A stretch of 51,505 nucleotides of DNA from an uncultured Saprospiraceae bacterium. GTDB lineage: Bacteria > Bacteroidota > Bacteroidia > Chitinophagales > Saprospiraceae. Numbering within the stretch: position 1 is the first letter of the stretch; each line of letters starts with the position of its first letter. The translations under genes were made by a program, and so were the position numbers. This document shows positions 36,301 through 45,995 of this stretch, piece after piece. The DNA is taken from assembly GCA_937942435.1 (NCBI GenBank), contig CALDEM010000040.1:1-51505 (forward strand), given 5' to 3'. Under the pieces are notes generated by a model. It saw nothing but the letters and a program-made list of their open reading frames with translations, had not been told where the DNA came from and did not search any database.

Positions 36301-37356
36301 ATGTCAATTGACTCACTGATCATAGCCAGCTTTATGCTCCTTCTAGGAATCCTTGAAAGTATCGGAGGACTATATCATGATTCTAAAAGAACAAAAGATG
36401 ATTGGTGGATTGAGGTCTTGAGCTTTGTTCATTCTTCGACCGTGAGCAAGCCGTTGATCGTTATCATTACCGCTCTTGCTATGGGGGCTATATTGCCGAT
36501 GTGGCAAGGAGCATACGGTGACACTTCACTTTGGATCGCGTTACCATTTGTTCTTGTGGTGGACGATTTTATACAGTATTGGTACCATAGGAAGGCGCAT
36601 GAGTGGGCTTGGCTTTGGAATCTCCATCGTCCCCATCATACTGGTCCAGATATGGGTGTCATGGTAACGTTTAGAGAGAACATCTTTTATGTCATGATCA
36701 TACCCAATATCTGGTTCTTAGGGATTGTGACATATTTAGGTTTGGTGCAGGCTGTAGCGATCGCTTTAGTGGCAAAGTATATCGTCGTCGTCAGTGCTCA
36801 TAGTGATGTTAGATGGGACAAGTGGTTGTATAAACATAAATCACTAGATGGATTAGCTTGGATAATCGAAAGAACGATCTCAACACCATCAACCCACTTT
36901 GCTCATCATGGCAAATCCTCTAAAGATGGCATCAGTAACCCAACTGGTAACTTTAGTAATATGTTCTTCTTCTGGGATGTAATGTTTGGAACGGCAGTTA
37001 TCACTAGAAAATATCCCGAAGAGTTTGGTATAGAAAACGATCCAAAAGATCATTGGGCAGCGCATCTATACTGGCCAATTATAAAATCAGATAAGGCCAA
37101 TAGTGAGATTGGCGATGGGTATCACAAAGAAATGACAAGTCTCAAAGAGCCAGTCATAACGCAAGTTGAAGCTGGGAAAACCTATTGGTGGTGTAGTTGT
37201 GGATATAGTAAAGATCAACCCTATTGCAATGGATCTCACAATGGGACAAAGTATAAACCGCTGAAGGTCCAATTTGACAAAAGTCAAAAAATCTCTTGGT
37301 GTACTTGTAAGATGACCAAGACGCCCCCATACTGTGATGGTTCACATAAGGATTGA
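36301..37356 (+). CDS. Fatty acid hydroxylase fused to two CDGSH iron-sulfur domains
   Basis: Residues 1-240 are a sterol desaturase/fatty acid hydroxylase-type membrane domain with boxes HRKAH (96-100), HRPHH (109-113) and HFAHH (199-203), and helices near 5-22, 50-66, 78-93 and 130-165. After a 50-residue linker come two complete CDGSH domains. The first has C298, C300, C309 and H313 (CSCGYSKDQPYCNGSH). The second has C334, C336, C345 and H349 (CTCKMTKTPPYCDGSH). Each would bind a [2Fe-2S] cluster through three cysteines and a histidine, as in mitoNEET and related bacterial proteins. The fusion suggests built-in electron supply to the di-iron centre, which is inference. It is divergent from the M24 peptidase gene and convergent with the BNR gene. 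Confidence 0.9.
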   Translation: MSIDSLIIASFMLLLGILESIGGLYHDSKRTKDDWWIEVLSFVHSSTVSKPLIVIITALAMGAILPMWQGAYGDTSLWIALPFVLVVDDFIQYWYHRKAHEWAWLWNLHRPHHTGPDMGVMVTFRENIFYVMIIPNIWFLGIVTYLGLVQAVAIALVAKYIVVVSAHSDVRWDKWLYKHKSLDGLAWIIERTISTPSTHFAHHGKSSKDGISNPTGNFSNMFFFWDVMFGTAVITRKYPEEFGIENDPKDHWAAHLYWPIIKSDKANSEIGDGYHKEMTSLKEPVITQVEAGKTYWWCSCGYSKDQPYCNGSHNGTKYKPLKVQFDKSQKISWCTCKMTKTPPYCDGSHKD

Positions 37357-37385
37357 TGTATATTGATTCTTTCTTAATTCTAAAA

Positions 37386-40300
37386 CTAAGGCCTAACCAC
37401 TTCCTTCTTACGGGGATTTATAATCTGGATACCCGCTGGTCTACCTAAGTTGTTGATCTCAGTAAGTCTCTCTTCAAGCAGGATGTCCAGTTTTTCTATT
37501 TCAGCATTTAGTTCTTTAGATATATTTTCTTTTACTTCTTGAGCCTGATCTGTAGGAGGGTAGTCTCCTCTTTGCTGATCTGCCATTAAGAATGCAAGTC
37601 TGTTATTGATGCGTATACCATAATTGAGAGGATCTTGACGACTTTGATTTTTAGTCATGTGGATATTGTTCTCTATAATGGACATGTCTTTTTGCAACTT
37701 AGTTGCTAGCTTCAATAAGGGTTCATAGTCTGTGTTGTCTTTCAGTTTTTTATTAAAGTAGTTGATATCTTCTCTTACACTGCTGATGTCTATCATGGCT
37801 TGGTGGGCATCGCTCACTTTATTGCGCACATCTAATAAGAAGGTTAATTGCTTCTCGTAGTCAGCATCAGAATTAGAAAGTCGCGGATCTTTAGCTATTT
37901 CAAATTTTACTTCTGAAACAGCGTCATCCACTTTCAAGATGGCTTTATAGTCACCCGGTGTAGCCTTTGGTCCATTGTTAGGTGATGAGTATAAGACCAT
38001 CCCAGGAAATTCTTTAAATCCTGGATAGCGCATGTCCCAAACAAAGCTGTTGTTTTCTTCTTTGACTTTTAGTTGTTGTTTTTTATCCTTTGTCTTATTG
38101 TTAAATGCCTGGATTACATTGCCTGATAGATCTTGGATCTCCAGAGTTACCTTGCTATCTTCTTTCAAGTTCTTTATAAAATAATTGAAAAGAACACCAT
38201 TGGGATGATTGGCTCCATTTAGTCTCATGTTAGGTGAGCCCCAGCCGCCTGCTTGAGCCATCCTGTACGCGGGTTTTGGTTCAAAGAGGTGGTGAGTCTT
38301 TGTTGTTATTTCTTTATTCATTTGCCGTAAAGGCCCAAGATCATCTATCATCCAAAAGCTACGTCCATGAGTGGCGGCTATCAGGCTCTGATCTTTTATA
38401 TGTAGATCTCTTATCGCTGTGATTGGCAGGTTTAATTGAAACTTTTGCCAATGGTCGCCATCATCAAATGAAACATACATGCCCCATTCTGTACCCGCGT
38501 ACAAAAGACCTTTTCTAACCGGGTCGGCGCGCACTGCTCTGGTATAGTGGTGTCCTTCGATACCATTTACAATCTTTTTCCAAGTCTTACCATAGTCGGT
38601 TGTCTTGTATATGTAAGGATTATAATCTCCAAATTTGTAATGCGTAGCGGCTACATAAGCACCTCCTTTTTCAAATGGATCAATATCAATGCAATTGATC
38701 ATATTCAGCTTTGGAGAACCCTTAGGCGTTACATTGTCCCAAGTTTTTCCATTATCTCTACTGACATGTACCAAGCCATCATCGCTTCCAGTCCAGATGA
38801 CTCCGGGCTCGAGTGTGGACTCGTTGATCGCAAATATGTTGGCATAAAACTCCGCACCAGTGTTGTCTTGAGTGATAAGTCCACCTGATGATTTTATAGT
38901 TTCAGGATCGTTTCTTGTTAGGTCGGGACTTAGGACTTCCCATGATTGCCCTTCATTAGTTGTAACATGTACGTGATTAGAAGTGGCGTACAATCTATTA
39001 GGATTATTGGGGCTGAACATCACTGGAAAATTCCAATTAAACCGATACTTCATCACCTCAGCTCCCGAGCCCGCAGGATTGTCCGGATATACATTGACTG
39101 ATCTGGTTTGCCCAGTGCTATGATCTTTGCGCATCATGTAACCTTTATATGTGCCTCCGTATACGATATCAGGGTTGTTTGGGTCAGGAGCAAGATGAGC
39201 GCTCTCTCCACCGGCAGATGGCTCCCAGTGCCGCTCTGATATAGTGCCAGCATCCGATCGGTGCAATATTCTAATTGTACTATTGTCCTGTTGCGCTCCA
39301 TATATCCTAAAAGGAAAATGATTGTCTGTCGTGACTCTATAAAATTGTGAAGTTGGCTGGTTGTGATATGTAGTCCAGTTAGCACCTGCGTCATAACTGA
39401 TCTGACCACCACCATCATCCGCGATGCCCATGCGTTCATTGTTGTTTGGGTCGATCCAGAGATCGTGATGATCTCCATGCGGAGTACCTATTCTTTCAAA
39501 GTTTTTACCTCCATCGTTAGAGCGCCAGAAGCCTACGTTAAGCACATAGACACGGTCGACATTTTGCGGATCAGCATAGATCCTTGAGTAGTACCATGCC
39601 CTTTGTCTAAGTGATCTATTGGCACTGGTTTTTGTCCAATTTTGCCCGCCATCATCTGAGCGAAACACGCCTCCTTCTTCTGCCTCTATAATAGCCCATA
39701 CACGATCGGAGTTCATAGGAGAAACAGCTACGCCTATGATACCAATCGTACCTGAAGGAAGTCCAGGTCGGTCTGTGATTTGCTCCCAAGTATCGCCACT
39801 ATCTGTACTCTTCCATAGGTGACTGTCAGGGCCTCCACTATCCATCCGATATCCATTTCTTTTGATCTGCCATGTAGATGCATACATGATCCGTGGATTG
39901 TTAGGGTCAAGATTGATATCGACTGCTCCTGCTTTATCACTGATATAGAGGACCTTCTCCCATGACTTTCCGCCATCAGTGGTTCGATATAGACCGCGTT
40001 CTTCGTTGGGCTTCCAGAGATTACCCATAGCAGCGACATATGCCACATCCGGGTTAGTTGGGTGTATAGCGATTCGTCCTATATGCTCTGTACCCTTTAG
40101 GCCTATATGTGTCCATGTGCTTCCTGCGTCGGTTGATTTCCATAGTCCATTGCCAGAGGAGACGTTGCCTCTTACCGTTTGTTCTCCTTCGCCCACGTAG
40201 ATAACATTGGGATCAGAAGGTGCTACTGATACAGCTCCGATAGAACCACCGAAGTAACCATCGGATATACAAGACCAAGAGTTGCCCCCATCTTGAGTCT

Positions 40301-40526
40301 TCCATACACCACCTCCGGCTGTTCCTATATAGTATAGATTAGGATTATTATGGACCCCGCATACAGTTCCTGCACGTCCACCCCTGAAAGGGCCAACAAG
40401 GCGCCATTGCATGGTGTTGTAGTAAAATTCATCAAAATTTTGAGCCATCGACTGGCCTTCAAGAGTATCTATGTTTGACAGAAGAAAAAAAGATACCACC
40501 GCTGATAGTGAGACGAGCGTTTTCAT
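37386..40526 (-). CDS. Large BNR/sortilin-like beta-propeller protein
   Basis: The 1046-residue protein has a signal peptide (residues 1-25) and then some ten or more BNR-type blades with the Asp-box form S.D.G.TW (for example KTQDGGNSWSC, KSTDAGSTWTH, RTTDGGKSWEK, RSDDGGQNWTK, VSRDNGKTWDN). This matches the VPS10/YVTN-BNR repeat proteins common in Bacteroidota, whose propeller covers about residues 40-740. The C-terminal 280 residues hold an Ig-like part and a helical coil (about 890-1020). No catalytic site is visible. It is probably an exported binding protein. The fragment at 43437 is a partial copy of its C-terminal region. Confidence 0.85.
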   Translation of the reverse strand: MKTLVSLSAVVSFFLLSNIDTLEGQSMAQNFDEFYYNTMQWRLVGPFRGGRAGTVCGVHNNPNLYYIGTAGGGVWKTQDGGNSWSCISDGYFGGSIGAVSVAPSDPNVIYVGEGEQTVRGNVSSGNGLWKSTDAGSTWTHIGLKGTEHIGRIAIHPTNPDVAYVAAMGNLWKPNEERGLYRTTDGGKSWEKVLYISDKAGAVDINLDPNNPRIMYASTWQIKRNGYRMDSGGPDSHLWKSTDSGDTWEQITDRPGLPSGTIGIIGVAVSPMNSDRVWAIIEAEEGGVFRSDDGGQNWTKTSANRSLRQRAWYYSRIYADPQNVDRVYVLNVGFWRSNDGGKNFERIGTPHGDHHDLWIDPNNNERMGIADDGGGQISYDAGANWTTYHNQPTSQFYRVTTDNHFPFRIYGAQQDNSTIRILHRSDAGTISERHWEPSAGGESAHLAPDPNNPDIVYGGTYKGYMMRKDHSTGQTRSVNVYPDNPAGSGAEVMKYRFNWNFPVMFSPNNPNRLYATSNHVHVTTNEGQSWEVLSPDLTRNDPETIKSSGGLITQDNTGAEFYANIFAINESTLEPGVIWTGSDDGLVHVSRDNGKTWDNVTPKGSPKLNMINCIDIDPFEKGGAYVAATHYKFGDYNPYIYKTTDYGKTWKKIVNGIEGHHYTRAVRADPVRKGLLYAGTEWGMYVSFDDGDHWQKFQLNLPITAIRDLHIKDQSLIAATHGRSFWMIDDLGPLRQMNKEITTKTHHLFEPKPAYRMAQAGGWGSPNMRLNGANHPNGVLFNYFIKNLKEDSKVTLEIQDLSGNVIQAFNNKTKDKKQQLKVKEENNSFVWDMRYPGFKEFPGMVLYSSPNNGPKATPGDYKAILKVDDAVSEVKFEIAKDPRLSNSDADYEKQLTFLLDVRNKVSDAHQAMIDISSVREDINYFNKKLKDNTDYEPLLKLATKLQKDMSIIENNIHMTKNQSRQDPLNYGIRINNRLAFLMADQQRGDYPPTDQAQEVKENISKELNAEIEKLDILLEERLTEINNLGRPAGIQIINPRKKEVVRP

Positions 40527-40789
40527 AAGAAGTTGATTATTGTATCAAGTCAAGATAGTAAATAATGTTAGAGATCATGTTGACGATTGTCACCAATAAA
40601 AAGGACAGTTAAGATGTACGAGGTCCTGAGCAATTTGTATTATTTCCATTGATTGGGGTGGGTTTTACTTTTCTGATCAACCCTATTAACCCACTTTTTT
40701 TACATTTGATTGATGATGTACATGTAAAGTAGAAGACCTCTAACAAGAAGTTATTAAGCTACATTCGTCACATAAATAATTAAACTACT
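40527..40789. other. Intergenic region between BNR and cfa genes
   Basis: This 263-bp gap between divergent genes contains no coding sequence or clear hairpin. Both promoters must lie here; I could not fix either to a convincing consensus. Confidence 0.4.
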
Positions 40790-41905
40790 ATGTCAGCAAA
40801 GAGTACACTCCATGATGTTTTTGAAGCAGCAGATATACAGGTCAACGGTGATAGGCCTTGGGATATACAGATACACAATGAGGGATTTTATAGTCGTGTG
40901 ATGGGCAAAGGAACGCTTGGTGCTGGCGAATCTTATATGGATGGCTGGTGGGATGTAGAAGCTTTAGATGTGTTTTTTACGAAGCTCATGAGCGTAGATA
41001 TAGAGAAGCGTTTACGTCAGAATCCGACGGTGATCTTTAGTGTCATAAAGTCCATGTTTGTCAATCTACAACGCAGAAGCATCTATAAAGTGGGTGAAGA
41101 GCACTACGATATAGGCAATGATCTATACACCAAGATGCTTGACAAGCGATTGACATATACATGTGGCTATTGGAGAGACGCATCTAACCTTGATGAAGCA
41201 CAAGAGAACAAGCTCGATCTCATCTGTCGTAAGCTAAACCTGAAGAAAGGAGATAAGGTATTGGATATTGGGTCTGGATGGGGTAGCTTTTTAAACTTTG
41301 CTGCAGAGAAGTATGGAGCAGAGTGTATTGGCATAACGATATCTAAAGAGCAAGCCGCTTTCGCAAATAAGAATCGAGGCAATCTACCTGTAGAAACTAG
41401 GCTTCAAGATTATATGGAAGTCGATGAGCAGTTTGATCATATCGTCTCGATAGGTATGTTCGAACATGTAGGAAAGAAAAACTACCGGAAGTTTTTTGAA
41501 AAATCTCACTCTCTTTTAAAAGATGATGGCTTGTTCTTGCTGCATACCATTGGTGCAAGCAAATGGTCCAAAGGCAATGGTGGAGATCCTTGGATATCTA
41601 AGTACATATTCCCTTATGGAGAATTGCCATCTATGGATCGCGTTATGACTGCAGTAGATCGATTGTATAAGACAGAGGATGTCCACAATTTTGGATACGA
41701 CTATTCAACTACCTTAACCGCGTGGAGAGATAATTTTGAGGCAGGATGGCCTGAACTTAAAGGCAAGTATGACGACAGGTTTTATAGGATGTGGCAGTAT
41801 TATCTCAACTCCTTTATCGCAGTCTTTGGCGTTAGAAACAATCAGTTGTGGCAGTTTGTATTTTCTAAGTCAGGTGTCAAAGGAGGGTATAGGTCTGTTA
41901 GGTGA
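40790..41905 (+). CDS. cfa: Cyclopropane-fatty-acyl-phospholipid synthase
   Basis: The 371-residue protein matches Cfa along its length. An N-terminal lipid-binding helical part (GAGESYMDGWWDVEALD) comes first. The methyltransferase domain has the SAM motif VLDIGSGWGSF and the catalytic-loop text GITISKEQAAFA. The substrate-site strings HYDIGNDLYTKMLD, LTYTCGYW and HTIGASKWS are also present. Cfa adds a methylene group from SAM across acyl-chain double bonds of membrane phospholipids. It is close to other acyl-chain enzymes (desaturase and two hydroxylases within 11 kb), a lipid-remodelling neighbourhood. Confidence 0.95.
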   Translation: MSAKSTLHDVFEAADIQVNGDRPWDIQIHNEGFYSRVMGKGTLGAGESYMDGWWDVEALDVFFTKLMSVDIEKRLRQNPTVIFSVIKSMFVNLQRRSIYKVGEEHYDIGNDLYTKMLDKRLTYTCGYWRDASNLDEAQENKLDLICRKLNLKKGDKVLDIGSGWGSFLNFAAEKYGAECIGITISKEQAAFANKNRGNLPVETRLQDYMEVDEQFDHIVSIGMFEHVGKKNYRKFFEKSHSLLKDDGLFLLHTIGASKWSKGNGGDPWISKYIFPYGELPSMDRVMTAVDRLYKTEDVHNFGYDYSTTLTAWRDNFEAGWPELKGKYDDRFYRMWQYYLNSFIAVFGVRNNQLWQFVFSKSGVKGGYRSVR

Positions 41906-42009
41906 TTATGAGTCTTTTTTCATACAATTTAGATTTGCTTGACCAATCGCCTTATTCATTGATTAGACGAATTTCAATTATCTCGGATTAGAAATACTCT
42001 AAAGTTAGA

Positions 42010-43374
42010 ATGGACAACATGCTTCTTCGTTTTATGATTTTTGGTTTTATAATTATGTCGGTATCATGCGATCCACAAGATAAAATCCACAACACCATAA
42101 TCATAGGCGGCGGCCTAATGGGCAGCGCCACTGGCTGGCAAGTTTCCACAGATACAGAAGTCTTAGTCTTAGAAAAACAAGATTCTATTTACGATAGTGG
42201 GTCGAGCTTGGGTGAAGCTAGGATCGCACGCAGTAGTAATCGAGGGGATGATATGTGGTCTTACATGCATAACACCTCAGTTGATGAAGTAGAGAATCTC
42301 ATAGACTTTCTAAATGTTAAGACCAAGAGTAACGATTATAGTATATCCGACATCTATACTACTCAACCTGTATCGTATCTCGGCAAAATGACCATCCATG
42401 ACAAGCTCTTAGCATCACTGATTAGACAAGAGGTCGATTATAAAATGGCGGTTACGCCAGAAGAAGCAAAAAAGATGTTTGACGTTGATTTGCCGGAGGA
42501 TGTCCTACTTCAGAGAGAGTACAACAACTATAGTGGCACCATTAATCCCGAACAATTGATTAACTATCTACACCAAGGCATCAACATCAATCATGGAGAA
42601 GTAAGGCACAACTCAGAAGTAAGGTCGCTCAAGAAAGTAGAAGGACTATATGAAATAGAAATACTTGATAAAACTAAAGACTTGACTTATACCCTAAAGT
42701 CAAAGAAAGTTATATCCGCGGCCGGCCCTTATACTGGCGTGCTGTTAAAAGATGTTGCACCATATTTTGATGACTTAATTAATCCGCAAAGAGTCTTCTT
42801 AGCATTTTATAAGATTAGAAAAGAGGTGTATGAAGATTTGCCAGAAAGCGATATACAAAAGTTAAAAGATGCATATCCAGTAATCAATAGTTCTAAAGGC
42901 ACCAGAGATGGCACCTTCTTCTCAATGATCGAGTATTATGAAGACGGTATACCTGTGATCAAGATAGGTGGCCACTTTCAGCGATCTGTTGTAAAAGACA
43001 TGGATCAGGTTTGGAGATTAGACTTAAATCAAAATGAAAGAGACTGGGCCTTCAACAGTACACTAGGTTATTTTCAATTACTGGGATTACCAATTAGTGA
43101 AGAAGATATAATCTTTGATCATGGGTACTCTTGTGTTTACTCTTTAACTGATAACGAAGTTCCGTTGGTTACCCCTGTACTTGGAGAAGGAAGCCAACTT
43201 GATAAGAGCCTGATTGTTTTAGGTGGTATGTCAGGAGTAGGGGCAAAGGGAGCGATGACCTATGGATTGCTGGCGTCAGACATACTCAAGAATCAAGAAA
43301 GTAGGACCGATACGATGTATACACATGTAAGGTCGGTCATGGGTTCGTCGAGATTGGTCGACTACATACAGTAG
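42010..43374 (+). CDS. FAD-dependent oxidoreductase lipoprotein
   Basis: The N-terminus is a lipoprotein signal with the lipobox MSVSC (Cys20), followed at residue 28 by an FAD-binding Rossmann fingerprint NTIIIGGGLMGSATGW. SSLGEARIARSSNRGDD and a C-terminal VLGGMSGVGAKGAMTYGLLASDIL block fit the DAO/monomeric sarcosine oxidase family, which oxidises N-methyl or secondary amino acids. An envelope-anchored lipoprotein form is unusual for this normally cytoplasmic family, because the FAD must be inserted before or after export. The substrate is unknown. Confidence 0.8.
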   Translation: MDNMLLRFMIFGFIIMSVSCDPQDKIHNTIIIGGGLMGSATGWQVSTDTEVLVLEKQDSIYDSGSSLGEARIARSSNRGDDMWSYMHNTSVDEVENLIDFLNVKTKSNDYSISDIYTTQPVSYLGKMTIHDKLLASLIRQEVDYKMAVTPEEAKKMFDVDLPEDVLLQREYNNYSGTINPEQLINYLHQGININHGEVRHNSEVRSLKKVEGLYEIEILDKTKDLTYTLKSKKVISAAGPYTGVLLKDVAPYFDDLINPQRVFLAFYKIRKEVYEDLPESDIQKLKDAYPVINSSKGTRDGTFFSMIEYYEDGIPVIKIGGHFQRSVVKDMDQVWRLDLNQNERDWAFNSTLGYFQLLGLPISEEDIIFDHGYSCVYSLTDNEVPLVTPVLGEGSQLDKSLIVLGGMSGVGAKGAMTYGLLASDILKNQESRTDTMYTHVRSVMGSSRLVDYIQ

Positions 43375-43436
43375 AAGTTGCAATAAAAGCTTATCTTAAG
43401 AACTCGTAATTATTCTAACTGAGATTCTTCTGAGAT

Positions 43437-44156
43437 ATGAGATCACATCATTGTGAATATTGTGATAACCTGAACGACCTAATCATCGGTACTCATGGTA
43501 GAAGTCTATGGATCATGGACGACATCTCTCCACTACAACAACTCAGTGGCAATGGAGATAGTAAAGGTTTTCATCTTTTAGAACAGAAGCCTTCTACTCT
43601 TTGGCATAACATAAGTAGAGGTGGACAACGAGGTCACTTCTGGTTTGCGGGAGAGAACCCTGCAACGATTGACAATATCAATTCTAACCCAAGAGCAGGC
43701 TTTAATAATCAGGTGGCTCTTTCATTTATAGTCAATGATCCAATTATTGATTCACTAGTTGTCGTTATTAGTGATAGAGCTGGTCTACATGATAAGGAGT
43801 TAAAAGTAGGAGTAATACAAGGTGTCAATCGTATATATTGGGATAGAGAGTTTGAATCTCAAGCATTTACGAAAGTGCAAAAGGATGATATACATGAGCT
43901 CTTCAAAAATATCATGGCAAACAACTCTGCATCATCGATAAAGCGGATGTATAGAGCGTTTTCGACAGCGAAAACCCCATATAGTCAAAGAAAAGCTCTT
44001 GAGCCGTTGACCAAGAGTTATCTGAGCTATGCTTTACCAGAAGAGTATGGGCTACCGATGGCTAATGAGGGTATATATAATGTAACTATCATACATAATG
44101 GAAATCGTCAATCTACAACCATAACTATCCGAGATGATCCAATGAACGAAAATTAG
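43437..44156 (+). pseudogene. C-terminal remnant of a BNR-propeller protein
   Basis: The 239-residue frame opens with a few odd residues and then LNDLIIGTHGRSLWIMDDISPLQQL. This matches the join between the propeller and C-terminal half of the large BNR protein in this window (QSLIAATHGRSFWMIDDLGPLRQM). The N-terminal propeller and signal peptide are missing, and an in-frame stop lies 6 bp upstream of the ATG. I read it as a decayed paralogue, inverted relative to the large gene and 3 kb away. A shorter expressed protein cannot be ruled out. Confidence 0.75.
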
Positions 44157-44255
44157 GTTGTCCAAGACGACAAAATGTTAAAATATCACTATTTATCGTG
44201 ATTGTATTGATCTTCAATTGCGATATATTCGAGCTACATCACCACTGCAGGATTT

Positions 44256-45932
44256 ATGAGAACGTACATCACTTTTTGTTTAGCTGTGGGTCTCCTGCTT
44301 GTTGCTCAAGTTATCTCCGCTCAAAAGAGTCACTCTGATTACAAAAAAGAGCTCCGATCTCTTAGTGGAGCTAAGTACATCTCATTAGCATTTGATGGAG
44401 CTGAAGCGCTTGCCGAGTCAGGGGCGTATGAAGAAGCGATCGATCTCATGGACCGAGCAGTCAAGAAGGGTCGGTCTTTGGGTGGCAATGCAGTTACAGT
44501 TATACACTTTAACAAAGCTAAGCTGATAGCCAACAGGTTCTCTCCAGAAGACAAGCATATAGAAGAGCTCATTAAGGTTTTGAAGGACATCATCAAGAGA
44601 GAGCCTCCTACATCCATGGTTACGGATGCGCTAGAGCTAACAGACCAACTCATCACTAAGGTGAGTGCTAAGATGAAGCCTGAGATAGCTAAGATGAATC
44701 AATCATTTAAGTCTATGCTTACTACTGAGCAACAACAGTTGGCGGCACTAGAGCAAGAGAAAAAACTCAATCAATTTAAAAAGCGAGATAAAGAATCAGC
44801 TTTTTTAGAAATAGAACAGCTCAAATCAGAGCGAGTAAGGCTCGAAGGACTTCAAGTCAAACTATCCGAGACTATACAGCAAAGTGAAAGACAGCTTAAT
44901 CAACGGGCAGCGCTGATCAGTAAGATGTCCAAGGATCAAGCTAATAAAGAAGCAATACTTCAGTTTAATCTGCGCATGATTGATTCGTTGAAGTTCATAG
45001 CGGCGTTGGATTCATTTGAGTTAGTTAATCAAGATCGACTCATCAGAGAACAAGAATCAGAGATCGAACTTCAAGATTCAAAATTAGAATTACAAGAGTC
45101 CACCTTGCAGCTACAAGAGTCGGAACTACAACTCAGGTCATCGCAGCGGAAGTTCTTTCTGATGTTATCGATATTGGGTATGCTCATCGCGGGGCTTGTC
45201 TCATGGATGTTCTTATCTACTAAGAAGGCAAACTTGGCTTTAGAGGATAAGAATGAAGAGATTGAAAAAGAAAAGGAACGTTCTGAAGAGTTACTACTCA
45301 ATATATTACCGCAGTTTGTAGCACAAGAGCTCAAGGAGAACCAAAAGGTAAAAACCAGAATGATTAAGCAGTGCACTGTCGTGTTTACTGATTTCATAGG
45401 ATTTAGTGCGATAAGTAAGCTTTTATCCCCCCAAGAACTGATAGCTGCCTTGGACGAATGTTTTATCGCCTTTGATAACATAATCGCTAAGCACAACATA
45501 GAGAAAATCAAGACTATAGGTGATTCTTATATGTGTGCCAGCGGCGTACCTCGCACGACAAAGACTCATGCTATTGATGCTGTAAGTGCAGCCTTTGAGA
45601 TGGTAGCGTTTTTAGATGAATGGAATAAAAAGCGCGAGAAAAAGGGCTTAGCGCGCTTTGACGCCCGCATTGGCATCCATTCGGGCCCGATTATTGCAGG
45701 TGTCGTGGGTGTAACTAAGTTCGCATATGACATATGGGGTGATACTGTTAATGTTGCTTCGCGAATCGAAGGGCAGTCTTCTGCTCAGAAGATTAATATT
45801 AGTTCTACAACTTATGAGTTGATAAAAGAACACTATCAGTGCAGCAAACGAGGTAGTATCAGTGTTAAGAACATGGACGATCTTGAAATGTACTTTGTGG
45901 ATCATCCTATACAGCACGCCATTTTAAATTAA
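44256..45932 (+). CDS. Membrane class III adenylate cyclase
   Basis: The 558-residue protein has a signal or helix (residues 5-22) and a helical TPR-like part (about 40-120). A long coiled coil follows (about 155-298), including exact heptads of the LQES type (about 272-293). A membrane helix is at 300-320, then a signalling-helix linker, then a class III cyclase domain (373-550). Metal ligands are Asp379 (FTDFIGFS) and Asp423 (KTIGDSYM). Lys419 and Asp492 (YDIWGDTVN) fit adenine recognition, and Asn499/Arg503 complete the active site. It should make cAMP in the cytoplasm in response to periplasmic or membrane input. An HD phosphohydrolase gene follows 63 bp downstream. Confidence 0.93.
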   Translation: MRTYITFCLAVGLLLVAQVISAQKSHSDYKKELRSLSGAKYISLAFDGAEALAESGAYEEAIDLMDRAVKKGRSLGGNAVTVIHFNKAKLIANRFSPEDKHIEELIKVLKDIIKREPPTSMVTDALELTDQLITKVSAKMKPEIAKMNQSFKSMLTTEQQQLAALEQEKKLNQFKKRDKESAFLEIEQLKSERVRLEGLQVKLSETIQQSERQLNQRAALISKMSKDQANKEAILQFNLRMIDSLKFIAALDSFELVNQDRLIREQESEIELQDSKLELQESTLQLQESELQLRSSQRKFFLMLSILGMLIAGLVSWMFLSTKKANLALEDKNEEIEKEKERSEELLLNILPQFVAQELKENQKVKTRMIKQCTVVFTDFIGFSAISKLLSPQELIAALDECFIAFDNIIAKHNIEKIKTIGDSYMCASGVPRTTKTHAIDAVSAAFEMVAFLDEWNKKREKKGLARFDARIGIHSGPIIAGVVGVTKFAYDIWGDTVNVASRIEGQSSAQKINISSTTYELIKEHYQCSKRGSISVKNMDDLEMYFVDHPIQHAILN

Positions 45933-45995
45933 GTTCGAGACTTTTTCTTCAAGTTTCGTCTTAATTATGTTTGTGCATCAACAGATTGGCTCACG

